A stretch of DNA of 64,000 bases from an uncultured Lachnospiraceae bacterium (GCA_910577165.1 CAJTLX010000002.1:89529-153528), one strand, 5' to 3'; positions 41,429 to 50,780 are shown, numbered from the stretch's first letter. Translations and numbers: made by a program. The notes: generated by a model from the sequence alone, not told the origin.

Positions 41429-42685
41429 ATGGGACAGACAAACTGCGAAACTGCAATCCCAGAAATAGAAGCGCGGATTAAAGAGCAGTTTAAAATCATT
41501 AAAAAGGGAACCTTAGAGATAATACAGGAAGATGAACTCGCCGCAAAATTGCGCCGTTCCATCACAAACCATCAGCCTCTTACCATTAAACTTGGACTTG
41601 ATCCGAGCGCGCCGGACATCCATATAGGGCATACAGTCGTACTGCGAAAGGTGCGCCAAATGCAGAAATTTGGACATCGCGCCGTAATTATTATCGGGGA
41701 TTTCACGGGAAAAATCGGTGATCCTACCGGGCGTTCAAAAACAAGAAAACAGCTTACAAAAGAACAGGTGCAGGAAAACGCTGCAACCTATATGGAGCAG
41801 ATTTTTAAGGTACTTGACCGCGAAAAAACACAGGTTCTCTTTAACAGTGAATGGCTGGCAAAACTAAATTTTGAGGAAGTTATCCATCTGGCGGCAAACA
41901 CCACAGTGGCAAGACTTTTGGAGCGGGAAGATTTTTCAAACCGCTACAAAAAGAAAGAGCCGATCGGTCTGCACGAATTTTTTTACCCGCTGATGCAGGC
42001 ATACGATTCTGTACAAATTCATGCAGATATCGAACTTGGCGGAACGGATCAGACATTCAATATCCTGATGGGGCGCACACTGCAAAAATCCGTGGGGCAG
42101 GAGGCACAGATCGCTATATTCATGCCTCTTTTAGAAGGGCTTGACGGTGTGGAAAAAATGAGCAAGAGTCTTGGAAATTATATTGGTGTGGATGAATCCC
42201 CCGAAGTAATGTTTAAAAAGACAATGGAAGTGCCGGACAATCTGATTTTGCGTTACTTTGAACTTGTCACCGATATGCACCCGGATGAAATTGACGCGCT
42301 TTCAGATCGGCTTTCTGCAGGGGAAAATCCGCGTGATATCAAGCTCTTGCTGGCAGAAAACATCACATCGCTCTACCATGGCGCAAAGCAAGCTAAAAAG
42401 GCAAAAGAATACTTTCTATCGGTTTTTTCCGCCGGAAAATTGCCGGAAGATATGCCGCATATTGCCTGTCTAAATGGGGAGAGGACATTGCTTCAACTCG
42501 TGCCGCATCTGATTGCAAGGGGAATTATTTCTTCGGGAAGTGAATTCCGCAGACTAATAAAGCAGGGCGGCGTGACAATGAACGAAGAGCGGATAACAGA
42601 TGCAGATGCGCCGCTTACTGCACCGGAAACAGTGCTTAAAGTCGGAAAGAAGAATTTTATCTGTTTTGAATTGCCGGAAAATTAA
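41429..42685 (+). CDS. tyrS: Tyrosyl-tRNA synthetase
   Basis: The 418-aa enzyme charges tRNA-Tyr with tyrosine. Class I signatures are DIHIGHTVVL and KMSKSLG. YDSVQIHADIELGGTDQTFN marks the tyrosine pocket. A C-terminal S4-like RNA-binding domain follows (SGSEFRRLIKQGGVTMNEER). The KMSKS form places it with the TyrZ-like subgroup rather than the KFGKS-type TyrS of Bacilli. I chose the ATG at 41429, preceded by AGAAGGTGAGG; the open frame continues upstream to 41246 through the terminator, which cannot be coding. Expression is under the tyrosine T-box. Confidence 0.95.
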   Translation: MGQTNCETAIPEIEARIKEQFKIIKKGTLEIIQEDELAAKLRRSITNHQPLTIKLGLDPSAPDIHIGHTVVLRKVRQMQKFGHRAVIIIGDFTGKIGDPTGRSKTRKQLTKEQVQENAATYMEQIFKVLDREKTQVLFNSEWLAKLNFEEVIHLAANTTVARLLEREDFSNRYKKKEPIGLHEFFYPLMQAYDSVQIHADIELGGTDQTFNILMGRTLQKSVGQEAQIAIFMPLLEGLDGVEKMSKSLGNYIGVDESPEVMFKKTMEVPDNLILRYFELVTDMHPDEIDALSDRLSAGENPRDIKLLLAENITSLYHGAKQAKKAKEYFLSVFSAGKLPEDMPHIACLNGERTLLQLVPHLIARGIISSGSEFRRLIKQGGVTMNEERITDADAPLTAPETVLKVGKKNFICFELPEN

Positions 42686-42761
42686 TGGAAAAAGACAACT
42701 AACCATAGTTTTTATCAATTATATGGTCAAATTCAACCACAACTTGTGGACAAAAATAATT

Positions 42762-42790
42762 GAGTAGGAGGCATTTTTGCCCTCCTACTC
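42762..42790. terminator. Terminator between tyrS and the SDR gene
   Basis: Perfect 10-bp stem GAGTAGGAGG/CCTCCTACTC with a 9-base loop. The minus strand is followed by a T-rich AATTATTTTTG, so it best serves the SDR gene; it may work for both. Confidence 0.65.
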
Positions 42791-42865
42791 GCCACGCAGC
42801 GCGTTGCATCGCGACTATTTTTCATTTCATCGTTCAAACAAAAACCATATTTTATCACAATATTC

Positions 42866-43639
42866 CTATGATCGCACTTTTCGCTTCTGCTGCATTCCCG
42901 CTATCTTTACTGCGACATTTACTGGCAACAGGCGCGCACCCACCACTGCAAACTTCATTAACAGTGTGGGCACAATCACGGTCTTTTTCTTTTTTAACAT
43001 CATATCAAGTGCATAGCCCGCGCAGTATCCAGGGCGAATTCCCTTTAGGGCAAATTCCACATTTGCCACCGCATTAAATTCGGTATCCACCGGTCCCGGA
43101 CAAAGACAGCCGATATAGACTCTACTGCCCTCCTCTTTCAGCTCCTGCGCTACTGCGCGCGTCAGGCTTGTAACATAGGCTTTTGTCGCATAGTAAGTCG
43201 CCATATAAGGACCCGCCGGAAGCAGACCGGCCGCAGAAGCCACATTGAGCAAATATCCGTCACCGCGCTCCCTAAAACGTCTTACCACGCGCTTTGTCAA
43301 AAGATGCAGTGCCGTAACATTTAATCGGATCATATCCAGGTCTTTATCCAATTCGGTCTTTGCAAATTCCCCATAATCCCCGAACCCTGCATTGTTGATA
43401 AATACTTCTACATCCTTGTCTGCCAGCCATTCGCACAATTTCTCACATTCCGTGCGCTGCGTCAAATCCGCCGCGCAGATCTCACATTCTGTCTTTTTTT
43501 TCAGCTGCTTTGCCAGCGCGTTAAGACGATCCTCCCTTCGCGCCACCAACACAAGTGCGTAACCCTTCGCCGCAAGACGCTTTGCAAATTCTGTCCCGAT
43601 CCCGGAACTCGCACCGGTGATCACCGCATATTTCTTCAT
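42866..43639 (-). CDS. Short-chain dehydrogenase/reductase
   Basis: The 257-aa Rossmann enzyme has the cofactor motif TGASSGIG (about 8-15), then LVLVARREDRL, which with Arg after the second strand hints at NADP(H). It also has the NNAGFGDYG motif, the catalytic Ser in LLNVASAAGLLP, Tyr and Lys in YMATYYATKAY, and the CLCPGPVDTEF motif. It resembles the YqjQ/DltE-like group of general oxidoreductases, with a hydrophobic C-terminal tail. I chose the ATG at 43639, with GAAAGGAG upstream. The longer frame runs into a GC-rich palindrome. The substrate is unknown. Confidence 0.87.
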   Translation of the reverse strand: MKKYAVITGASSGIGTEFAKRLAAKGYALVLVARREDRLNALAKQLKKKTECEICAADLTQRTECEKLCEWLADKDVEVFINNAGFGDYGEFAKTELDKDLDMIRLNVTALHLLTKRVVRRFRERGDGYLLNVASAAGLLPAGPYMATYYATKAYVTSLTRAVAQELKEEGSRVYIGCLCPGPVDTEFNAVANVEFALKGIRPGYCAGYALDMMLKKKKTVIVPTLLMKFAVVGARLLPVNVAVKIAGMQQKRKVRS

Positions 43640-43739
43640 AAATAAACTCCTTTCGATCGTAGTAGGAGGAAACCCACTGCCCCCATACGGGGGGAGGAGC
43701 CTTATAAATTCCCGCAAATTTCAAAGCCGCGCACAAATT

Positions 43740-44420
43740 TTACGCTGCATAATCAATATTTTTTCCGCGCATCCGGATCTCTTCCTGCGTTTTTCTTGCC
43801 TTCTCGTAAGGATTTTGTTCTTCCTCTGCATAGCGGATCGTTGTGCTTGTCGTACCTCCTGAAACATAGGTGCGTCCGCACTCCGGACAGATTGCAGTAT
43901 GGATGGTAACGGAGGCATTGACTACCTCGCCGCCATTTTCCGCCGCCTCCTTGTAGGCATTTGACACATGCTCACCCTCATGTGCCCGCACTGCTGCGCC
44001 CGCTGCCTCCGGCGAAATATGTGCTGCCGATTTAAAGGAAACATTCTCGTCAGAACCATCCTGATATTTGCGCTCCTTGCAGGTCTGGCACTCTTCCGGT
44101 GAAGATTTGCGCCCCGCCTTTTTATGCGCATCCGGATTTAGGGCTTCCTCCGGCGAAAGCTCTTCCCCTTTAGGATCTTTTGGCAGGAATCGCCCACCAA
44201 TCTGAAATGGGATGGACACTCTTCTATTATCCGTTGAATTCGTCCCATTTGCTGCATTCGCCGCGTCCGCATTCTCTAAATTCCTTCCCTGTGTCACATT
44301 TCCTACCCGTTCCACTGGCCTTATGGGCTCCACTTTTTCCCCTGCTGACACTCGTCTGCTGCCCGGATAATATAGATAGTATCCTGACTGATAATAATTT
44401 CTAATTCCAGTTATTTCCAT
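43740..44420 (-). CDS. SprA-related putative metalloprotease
   Basis: The 226-aa protein has a low-complexity N-terminus rich in Asn, Ala and Arg, then a catalytic-looking domain with CQTCKERKYQDGSDENVSFK, AAGAAVRAHEGEHVSNAYKEA (an HExxH zinc motif) and a second cysteine pair CPECGRTYVSGG. These match the SprA-related family, a set of putative metalloproteases without known substrates. I chose the ATG at 44420 with AAAGGAG upstream; an in-frame upstream start at 44474 lacks one. No signal peptide is evident. Confidence 0.78.
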   Translation of the reverse strand: MEITGIRNYYQSGYYLYYPGSRRVSAGEKVEPIRPVERVGNVTQGRNLENADAANAANGTNSTDNRRVSIPFQIGGRFLPKDPKGEELSPEEALNPDAHKKAGRKSSPEECQTCKERKYQDGSDENVSFKSAAHISPEAAGAAVRAHEGEHVSNAYKEAAENGGEVVNASVTIHTAICPECGRTYVSGGTTSTTIRYAEEEQNPYEKARKTQEEIRMRGKNIDYAA

Positions 44421-44585
44421 ATTTATTCTCCTTTCTCTTGATCTCTTTCCAGATTTTTTTATTATCCCTATCATAACATAGTTGAAAATTTAAGTCAAAT
44501 ATTTCATATATAAATTAGGGGAAAATTATTTTTTAAGCTCCTTTTTTTCGCATTATCCCCGATTGAAAAAATTTCTAATTTTCTC

Positions 44586-44614
44586 TTGCACTTTTTATCA
44601 AACTATCTTACAAT
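44586..44614 (+). promoter_or_regulatory. Promoter of the YitT-family gene
   Basis: TTGCAC (44586-44591) and TACAAT (44609-44614) with a 17-base spacer, about 120 bases before the chosen ATG. Confidence 0.5.
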
Positions 44615-44741
44615 GTTCCTGTTTCCTATCTCGGTTAAAAGCTTTCGGTCACTAAAACGTGCAAGATACCAAAATATTTTATCCTTTTGTTTCCATGAAA
44701 GCCAACCGGGAAAATTTTTTGTTAGAAAGGCTTTTTATTCC

Positions 44742-45620
44742 ATGAAAAACAAACTTTCCACCAACGAATTATGGCGTTTTTTGATGGTCGCTGTCGGGAC
44801 AGTTATCTTTTCCGCCGCCATCAACCTCTTCCTCACCCCATTAAAACTCTATAACGGCGGCGCGCTCGGCATTTCCCAGTTAGCGCGAACTATCCTAGTT
44901 GACCGACTCCATCTTTTAAATGCGCCGAACATTGATATCTCAGGTATTATTTATTTCCTGCTCAATGTCCCGCTGTTTTTGCTTGCCTACAAAGGGGTCA
45001 GCCGTCTTTTCTTTTTAAAAACGGCAATGTCCGTAGCACTTACTACTTTTATTGTCACAGTGATTCCCGTTCCTAACCCGCTAATTATTGAAGATCCACT
45101 GACCTCCTGCATTATCGGTGGTCTGATGTACGGCGTGGGCGTGGGTCTCTGCTTGTACGCCGGAGGTTCGGGCGGCGGCACGGATATCTTAGGAATTTAT
45201 TTTAGCAAGAATTACCGCAATTTCAGCGTTGGCAAGGTGAATATTATTATCAACGGAGTAATCTATTTAGTCTGCGCACTGATGTTTGATTTACAGACCG
45301 CGATTTACTGTATCATCTATGCGGCACTCTCCTCCTATGCGGTGGATCGCGCACACTCACAAAATATTATGATCCAGGTGACGATCTTTACCAAAAAAAC
45401 TGGTGTGGCAGAAGCAATTATGAAAGAGATCTATCGCGGTGTGACCGAGTGGAAGGGCGATGGTGCCTATACACACGAATCAACCAATATCCTAGTTACT
45501 GCGGTTTCCAAATATGAGATCAATTTAGTGCGCCGAACAGTGCAGGAAATTGACCCGAATGCATTTATTATTTACAATAAAATCCTGAACATTGACGGAA
45601 ATTATTTAAAGAAACTGTAG
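44742..45620 (+). CDS. YitT family membrane protein (DUF161/DUF2179)
   Basis: The 292-aa protein has five or six membrane helices (first VAVGTVIFSAAINLFLTPL) with the family hallmark YNGGALGISQLAR and LYAGGSGGGTDILGIYFSK, then a cytosolic DUF2179 domain (SQNIMIQVTIFTKKTGVAEA to FIIYNKILNIDGNYLKKL). Members are numerous in Firmicutes, and their transported substrate is not settled. I chose the ATG at 44742 because GAAAGG precedes it; the in-frame extension upstream overlaps the promoter. Confidence 0.88.
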   Translation: MKNKLSTNELWRFLMVAVGTVIFSAAINLFLTPLKLYNGGALGISQLARTILVDRLHLLNAPNIDISGIIYFLLNVPLFLLAYKGVSRLFFLKTAMSVALTTFIVTVIPVPNPLIIEDPLTSCIIGGLMYGVGVGLCLYAGGSGGGTDILGIYFSKNYRNFSVGKVNIIINGVIYLVCALMFDLQTAIYCIIYAALSSYAVDRAHSQNIMIQVTIFTKKTGVAEAIMKEIYRGVTEWKGDGAYTHESTNILVTAVSKYEINLVRRTVQEIDPNAFIIYNKILNIDGNYLKKL

Positions 45621-45632
45621 CCCTGTAAAAAT

Positions 45633-46964
45633 TTACCCCTCAAATTCCCGGCACTCCCCCCGGTAAAACAAAAGGGAAAGTCCCGTTGCAATACACCAGC
45701 CAATCGGCCAGGAACACCATATGCCGATAGCTGAACCGACTAACCTGGAGAGAACAAAAGACAAGATCACGCGCAAAATCAAATCGGTGAATGTGGCTGC
45801 CATAAATTTTAACATTGCCCCCTTCCCGCGCAGAATGCCATCCGCCACAAGCTTTGTGGAGACAACAAAATAAAACGGGGAGAGAATCCATAAAAACTGC
45901 CTTCCAGTGAGCAGTGCTGTGGCAGAACTCTGATCCATAAAAAGTAAAAGTAAATATTTTCCAAATAAGACATAAGCGAGGCAGAAGGGAATGCAGAGAC
46001 ACCAGACCAGTTTCAGTCCCGCAGAAAATCCCTCCTTTATCCTGTCGTAACGGTTCGCACCAAGGTTTTGGGCGGAAAAATTCGAAATCCCATTGCCGAT
46101 GGTGGTAAAGGATGTGATTACCAAATTATTTAGTTTCACCGCAGCGGAATACCCGGCGGCTACGCTTACACCGAAATCATTGATACAGCCTTGAATCATC
46201 ATATTTCCAACGGAGATAAAGGACTGCTGCAAGATGCTTGGCACGGCGATCACCGCTATTTTTCCAAGGAGCTGTCCCGAAAATAAAGGGATAGCTCCCT
46301 CTGTTTTCAGGGTTTGCAGCCGCCTTAATACCAGAAGAACGGAGAAAATACAGCTTATTCCCTGGCAGAGAAAAGTCGCCCACGCAACTCCGGCAATCCC
46401 CATGGAAAATCCCTTTACAAACAAAATATCGACAAGGATATTCGCACTTGATGAAAAGGCAAGAAAAAGAAAGGGGGTTTTGGAGTCCCCCAGTGCTGAG
46501 AAAATTCCTGTGGCAATATTATAAAAAAACAGAAACGGCAGGCCAAAAAGATAGATTCTCAAATAGAGAAGAGAATCCGCAAGGACTTCTGGCTGAGTTC
46601 TCATCAGATTAAGAAGTGTTTCTGCCGATAACAGACCAACCACCATCAAAACAGCACAGAGAACCCCGCTTGCAATCAGCGAGGTATGGACAGCGGTCTT
46701 CATCCTGCGAAAATCCCTTGCCCCAAAAAGTTGTGATACAATCACCGAACAGCCGATATTGCAGCCAAAAGCGAACGCGATAAAAATAAGCGTAATATTG
46801 TAGCTGTTCCCCACTGCCGCGAGTGCATTTTCCCCAATAAATTTGCCCGCCACCAAGGAGTCCGCAATATTGTAGAGCTGCTGGAACACAATGCTGCCAA
46901 ACATCGGCAGACAAAATGCCCACAGAACTTTTTTGGGCTCCCCGGTTGTCAAATCCTTATTCAT
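45633..46964 (-). CDS. MATE family efflux transporter (first of two)
   Basis: The 443-aa protein has 12 membrane helices in two homologous bundles, beginning LTTGEPKKVLWAFCLPMFGSIVFQQLYNIADSLVAGKFIG, the classic MATE/DinF-type start. It contains the ALAAVGNSYN motif and, in the second half, GYSAAVKLNNLVITSFTTIGNGISNFSAQNLGA. MATE proteins export drugs or metabolites in exchange for Na+ or H+. It is transcribed in the same direction as the second MATE gene, which ends 88 bp upstream, so a two-pump operon is possible. The stop lies close to the convergent YitT gene. Confidence 0.9.
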   Translation of the reverse strand: MNKDLTTGEPKKVLWAFCLPMFGSIVFQQLYNIADSLVAGKFIGENALAAVGNSYNITLIFIAFAFGCNIGCSVIVSQLFGARDFRRMKTAVHTSLIASGVLCAVLMVVGLLSAETLLNLMRTQPEVLADSLLYLRIYLFGLPFLFFYNIATGIFSALGDSKTPFLFLAFSSSANILVDILFVKGFSMGIAGVAWATFLCQGISCIFSVLLVLRRLQTLKTEGAIPLFSGQLLGKIAVIAVPSILQQSFISVGNMMIQGCINDFGVSVAAGYSAAVKLNNLVITSFTTIGNGISNFSAQNLGANRYDRIKEGFSAGLKLVWCLCIPFCLAYVLFGKYLLLLFMDQSSATALLTGRQFLWILSPFYFVVSTKLVADGILRGKGAMLKFMAATFTDLILRVILSFVLSRLVGSAIGIWCSWPIGWCIATGLSLLFYRGECREFEG

Positions 46965-47052
46965 CTAAAATCATCCCTTCCATTTTTTTCGGCTACCTAT
47001 TATAAGCTTGAAAGGACGAAAAAACAAGCAACAAATATTCACTATTTTAGAT

Positions 47053-48423
47053 TTATTCCTGTTTTTGTGTTCCATTGAAGAATTTTACCAGCACAATAAC
47101 CGCCACTGCGGATAATACCATCTCCGCGACACACTGTGCGTAGGCAATGCCGTAGAGTGGAACGAGTGCGTTTAACAGATACAGCGCAGGGATCTCCAAC
47201 ACAATCTTACGAAGGATCGCAAAGATAAATGATTTCATTCCCATTCCACACGCCTGAAACACGCCCACTGCCAAAAAGTCCATACATAAAAACGGCATTC
47301 CCAGCGCGAAACCGCGCAAAAACTGTGTGCCGTAATCCACCACTGCCCCATCCTTCATAAATAGTTTTACCACATTTCCGGAGGCAAAACAAAGCCCCGC
47401 TGTCACCACTGCCATAAAAATCAGCGATATTCTTGCCGTGTACCAGAAACTTTTCTTCATGCGCGTATAATTTCTGCTTGCATAATTGTAGCTGACTAGC
47501 GGCATAATGCCCTGTGACAGACCGAATGCTATCTGCATCGGCACCATACTGATCTTGTGGGAAATTCCCATTGCCGCCACTGCGTCTGCGCCGAAAGAAG
47601 CGGTCATATTGTTTAGGATTGTCATTCCTGTTACATTTAACAAATTTTGGATCGAGGCAGGTATGCCGACGGCACAGATCCCGGATAATATGCGTTTTTC
47701 CGGCTTTGCCATCTTTGGATTGACACATACATAGGTTGTCCGACGCTTTGCGTAGAGAAGGATAAAAAAATACATACACGCTACACAATTGGAGAGGAAG
47801 GTCGCTAACCCTGCGCCCGCCGCTCCCATATGAAAGCCCCAGGGCAGAATAAAGATCGGGTCGAGTACGATATTGAGAAGACAGCCGCTCATTGTTCCAA
47901 GACTCGCGTGCAGCGAGGCTCCCTCGGCGCGCACAAGATAGGCAAGTACCACATTTAAGATAGCCGGGGCAGCACCAAAACTAACTGTCCATTTTAAGTA
48001 CTCTGCCGTGACGGCGGCGGTTGCCTCATCCGCTCCCAACAACGTAAGAAATGGATTTTTTAACAGCGTGTAGATGGCGGAAAAAATCAGACCGCTCAGC
48101 AAGGCATAATAAAACCCGGCAGCGGAACTTTTCCTTACTGTCTCGATTTCCTTTTTTCCAAGTGCCCGGCTCATCATACTGGACGCGCCCACGCCAAACA
48201 GATTGTTGACCGCATTGAATGCGAGCAGCAGCGGAGCGGCTAAAGTGACAGCTGCCGTCTCCCCCGATTCGTTTAACAATCCTACAAAATAAGTATCCGC
48301 AAGGTTGTATAACACCATAACAAGTGAACTTAATATGGTCGGCACAGCAAGTTTGCGCACCGCCTTTGGAATTGACATCTGCTCAAATAAATATACTTTA
48401 TCCCCCTTCGCACTATGATCCAT
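47053..48423 (-). CDS. MATE family efflux transporter (second of two)
   Basis: The 456-aa protein has 12 membrane helices. It begins LFEQMSIPKAVRKLAVPTI, followed by MVLYNLADTYFVGLL, and has MTASFGADAVAAMGISHKIS and AFGLSQGIMPLVSYNYASRN in the second half, typical MATE signatures (NorM/MepA-like). I chose the ATG at 48423 because GGAGG lies 7 bases upstream; the longer frame runs into repeat B2. It is distinct in sequence from the following MATE gene, so the pair is not a recent duplication. The substrate is unknown. Confidence 0.9.
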   Translation of the reverse strand: MDHSAKGDKVYLFEQMSIPKAVRKLAVPTILSSLVMVLYNLADTYFVGLLNESGETAAVTLAAPLLLAFNAVNNLFGVGASSMMSRALGKKEIETVRKSSAAGFYYALLSGLIFSAIYTLLKNPFLTLLGADEATAAVTAEYLKWTVSFGAAPAILNVVLAYLVRAEGASLHASLGTMSGCLLNIVLDPIFILPWGFHMGAAGAGLATFLSNCVACMYFFILLYAKRRTTYVCVNPKMAKPEKRILSGICAVGIPASIQNLLNVTGMTILNNMTASFGADAVAAMGISHKISMVPMQIAFGLSQGIMPLVSYNYASRNYTRMKKSFWYTARISLIFMAVVTAGLCFASGNVVKLFMKDGAVVDYGTQFLRGFALGMPFLCMDFLAVGVFQACGMGMKSFIFAILRKIVLEIPALYLLNALVPLYGIAYAQCVAEMVLSAVAVIVLVKFFNGTQKQE

Positions 48424-48440
48424 TTGCTTTATCCTCCTAT

Positions 48441-48550
48441 TAAAGTTCCGCATCCGTCCTTCTCGCGCACACTTCCCAGGAAGAATTTATCTTCGCTTCG
48501 CGCTTATAAATTCTTCCGTGCGCGCTCCGGACTCCTGCTGATTTAAAGTT
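48441..48550 (-). repeat. Intergenic repeat family B, copy B2
   Basis: Bounded by AAGTTCCGCAT and CTGCTGATTTAAAG. The central stem is GGAAGAATTTAT/ATAAATTCTTCC, with a second stem CGCGCAC/GTGCGCG outside it. It lies directly upstream of the MATE ribosome site, in its probable leader. Confidence 0.7.
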
Positions 48551-48556
48551 CTGATT

Positions 48557-48667
48557 TTTAGTTCCGCATATGCCCTTCCAGTACCCAATACGGAGGAATA
48601 AATTTTTATTCACTTCGTTCCCATAAATTTATTCCGGGTACTGTCCGGGCATATGCTGATTTTTAGT
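48557..48667 (-). repeat. Intergenic repeat family B, copy B3
   Basis: Bounded by TAGTTCCGCAT and TGCTGATTTTTAG. Three nested stems are perfect or near perfect: GCATATGCCC/GGGCATATGC, CAGTACCC/GGGTACTG and GGAATAAATTT/AAATTTATTCC. The stems differ from those of B2, B4 and B1 in sequence but hold the same places, which is the mark of a conserved structure. Confidence 0.75.
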
Positions 48668-49777
48668 CTATTTTCCAATTATGTCGATAACTACATACTC
48701 TGACTTACATCCTGTTTTAAATAAAAGTGCCCAGTCTGAAATTCCTGAAGTTACAATAAAATCCACTTTGTCCCGGTGTTCCAAACCATAAGTTTTGTCA
48801 TTAACTTTTGTCCATTCTCCAACGTAATTGATCGGAAAAAACTGCCCGCCATGTGTGTGCCCGGAAAGTACTAAATTCACACCCGCAGCGGCTAATTCCT
48901 CATATTCCCCCGGTTGATGGTCAAGTACAATCATATATTTATCCTGGTCAAGTTCCCTTACAAGTTCTTCCGCTGAGGCTCTCCCGCTTCCCATTCTATC
49001 CTCAGAGCGATCTTTTCTTCCAATAACGTAAAAGCGGTTATCTAATAGTACTGTTTCATCCTCCAATACGATAACACCGTTTTTCTCCAGTTCATTTACC
49101 AGATCGTCCCCATTGTAACCGCGATACTCCGCGCCATAATACCCCCGATCATGGTTGCCAAATACATAGTAGACTCCGTAAGTTGTTTTAAGTGTCCCCA
49201 GGGCTTTGCACGCATCCACCATATCCTGTTTTGATGTGTCATCGTCCACGTAATCCCCGGTGATTACCACTATATCCGGATTTTCCTTCTGCATCCGCGC
49301 TACATATTCTGCAAAGCCCACACCATCAAATGTCGTCCCGATATGCGAGTCCGCAATATGTACAATCCGAAATGTTCCAACTTCCTTTTCCGTATTTACA
49401 GTGTAAGCTGTCCGCCAGACATGATTGGCAAGTACAAAACCAATGCTTAGATAAACCACCGTAAAAGCCAGCGCACACGCTCCCGCATAGTAGTGCTTAA
49501 ATTTTCCCCGATACTTCTTAATGATTAAGAAAATCAGATCGCTAAGCAGCCAAAAAACCACCAGATGCAGTATGCAGACAATCGCATTCATCCCTCCCAT
49601 GGTAAGCCAAAGCAGCGCGACAATAATCAAAAGCATTATTGCGGAAACTGATATTCTCACCCATTTTTTCCCGTTTGAAACGCGCTGTGCCCATTCAAAT
49701 TGATAAAAGCGGCTGATCAGATAAATAAGTCCCGCTATTCCGCCTGTCATCAGTCCAACAAAAATCAATCCCCACAT
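48668..49777 (-). CDS. Membrane-anchored metallophosphoesterase
   Basis: The 369-aa protein has three or four N-terminal membrane helices (about 1-25, 38-60, 62-82 and 93-115), then a calcineurin-like phosphoesterase domain with all metal motifs: IADSHIGTTF, VITGDYVDDD, FGNHDRGYYG, LDHQPGEYE and LSGHTHGGQFFP. This is the YkuE/YaeI type, acting on lipid-linked or extracytoplasmic phosphoesters such as UDP-diacylglucosamine or phosphodiester lipids in relatives. I chose the ATG at 49777, with AAAGGAG upstream. Confidence 0.88.
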   Translation of the reverse strand: MWGLIFVGLMTGGIAGLIYLISRFYQFEWAQRVSNGKKWVRISVSAIMLLIIVALLWLTMGGMNAIVCILHLVVFWLLSDLIFLIIKKYRGKFKHYYAGACALAFTVVYLSIGFVLANHVWRTAYTVNTEKEVGTFRIVHIADSHIGTTFDGVGFAEYVARMQKENPDIVVITGDYVDDDTSKQDMVDACKALGTLKTTYGVYYVFGNHDRGYYGAEYRGYNGDDLVNELEKNGVIVLEDETVLLDNRFYVIGRKDRSEDRMGSGRASAEELVRELDQDKYMIVLDHQPGEYEELAAAGVNLVLSGHTHGGQFFPINYVGEWTKVNDKTYGLEHRDKVDFIVTSGISDWALLFKTGCKSEYVVIDIIGK

Positions 49778-49824
49778 TTTGGCTCCTTTCCACACAACAA
49801 TAAAATATCAAAACAAATTTTCAG

Positions 49825-50763
49825 TCACTGCGTATAATCCACTCTCATATTGATATGCTGGCTGTAATTTCCGAAATGTTCCCCAAACAAATTTAGACCG
49901 CCGACATATTTTGCATCCCCTTTGATACCGATACAAAAAGTCAGATAATTGTTCTGGCAAAATGGCAGGGAATCAAGAGTTTCCCTTGATGTTTTTATTC
50001 CGTCAATATAGCATCCCCCATGATCGATAAATAATCGGTGCAAAATGCCGTACTGGGTCAAAGTGTCCGACCACCAGACCGGATTCTGCTGCCCGCGCGT
50101 TCCCCCAAAATCGCCCTCGCTCGTAAATGTACCAACTTCCCTTTTCCCCACCCAGAGTGTAATATCGGAAGGCCATTCGTTATTATACCCCTGCGCCTCG
50201 GAACAGACCTCAAACGAAAATTCAATTCCCTCGACGGTCTTTGCCGCTTTTAATAGCTGATTGTTAAAACGATATTCTAGATACCCTTGTGTAAACCAGA
50301 TCAGCTGCGCCATACTATGTTCCGGCAGGAAAAAAGCAGAAGTGTCGTCCGCCGCGCCCAGATAACGGCTCTCCGAAACAATACCGCAGGGCGGTGTAAT
50401 CTCAAAATCAAAATAATTCCCGATCGGCATGGAAAAATATGCTGTCTGAAACGGCGAGTCCGTATGGTAGGATGGCTTTAAATCGATGGAGAGATGATCT
50501 ACCTTGATCCCGCTTAATTTCTGTGAACCGCGAATGCCCGGAACTGGCTGCGTGATCACAAGCCCCGACTCTTCGAGTATTTTAATATGCAGTGCCGCCG
50601 AGGACATCGGCATCTGAAGTCTCGCGGCAATCTCACTGATATTAAGCACATTATCATCCAAAAGCTTCAATATTTTAAGACGCTGCTCGGATGAGAGTGC
50701 TTTTGCGATATTTGATATATGTTCCGTGTCATAAATACTTAAATGTATGGTGTTTTTCAAACC
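49825..50763 (-). CDS. ArsR-type transcriptional regulator with large C-terminal domain
   Basis: The 312-aa protein has a winged helix-turn-helix near the N-terminus (IAKALSSEQRLKILKLLDDN, LNISEIAARLQMPMSSAALHIKILEESGLV) and about 220 further residues rich in aromatics and strands (IPIGNYFDFEITPPCG-like, AQLIWFTQGYLEYRFNNQLL, DITLWVGKREVGTF). This is much longer than the roughly 100-aa ArsR core. The C-terminal part may sense a sugar or glycan. I favour a TTG start at 50763, 8 bases after GGAGG; the longer frame runs into repeat A3. It is divergent from the sugar-binding-protein/ABC/GH operon and is its probable regulator. Confidence 0.78.
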   Translation of the reverse strand, partial: GLKNTIHLSIYDTEHISNIAKALSSEQRLKILKLLDDNVLNISEIAARLQMPMSSAALHIKILEESGLVITQPVPGIRGSQKLSGIKVDHLSIDLKPSYHTDSPFQTAYFSMPIGNYFDFEITPPCGIVSESRYLGAADDTSAFFLPEHSMAQLIWFTQGYLEYRFNNQLLKAAKTVEGIEFSFEVCSEAQGYNNEWPSDITLWVGKREVGTFTSEGDFGGTRGQQNPVWWSDTLTQYGILHRLFIDHGGCYIDGIKTSRETLDSLPFCQNNYLTFCIGIKGDAKYVGGLNLFGEHFGNYSQHINMRVDYTQ

Positions 50764-50780
50764 TATTTCCTCCTGTCTTT

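Noticed and set aside
42719..42756. ACCACAACTTGTGG palindrome after tyrS as a regulatory site
   Set aside because: It lies between converging genes beside a good terminator and has no promoter nearby. A chance palindrome or part of the terminator region is simpler.
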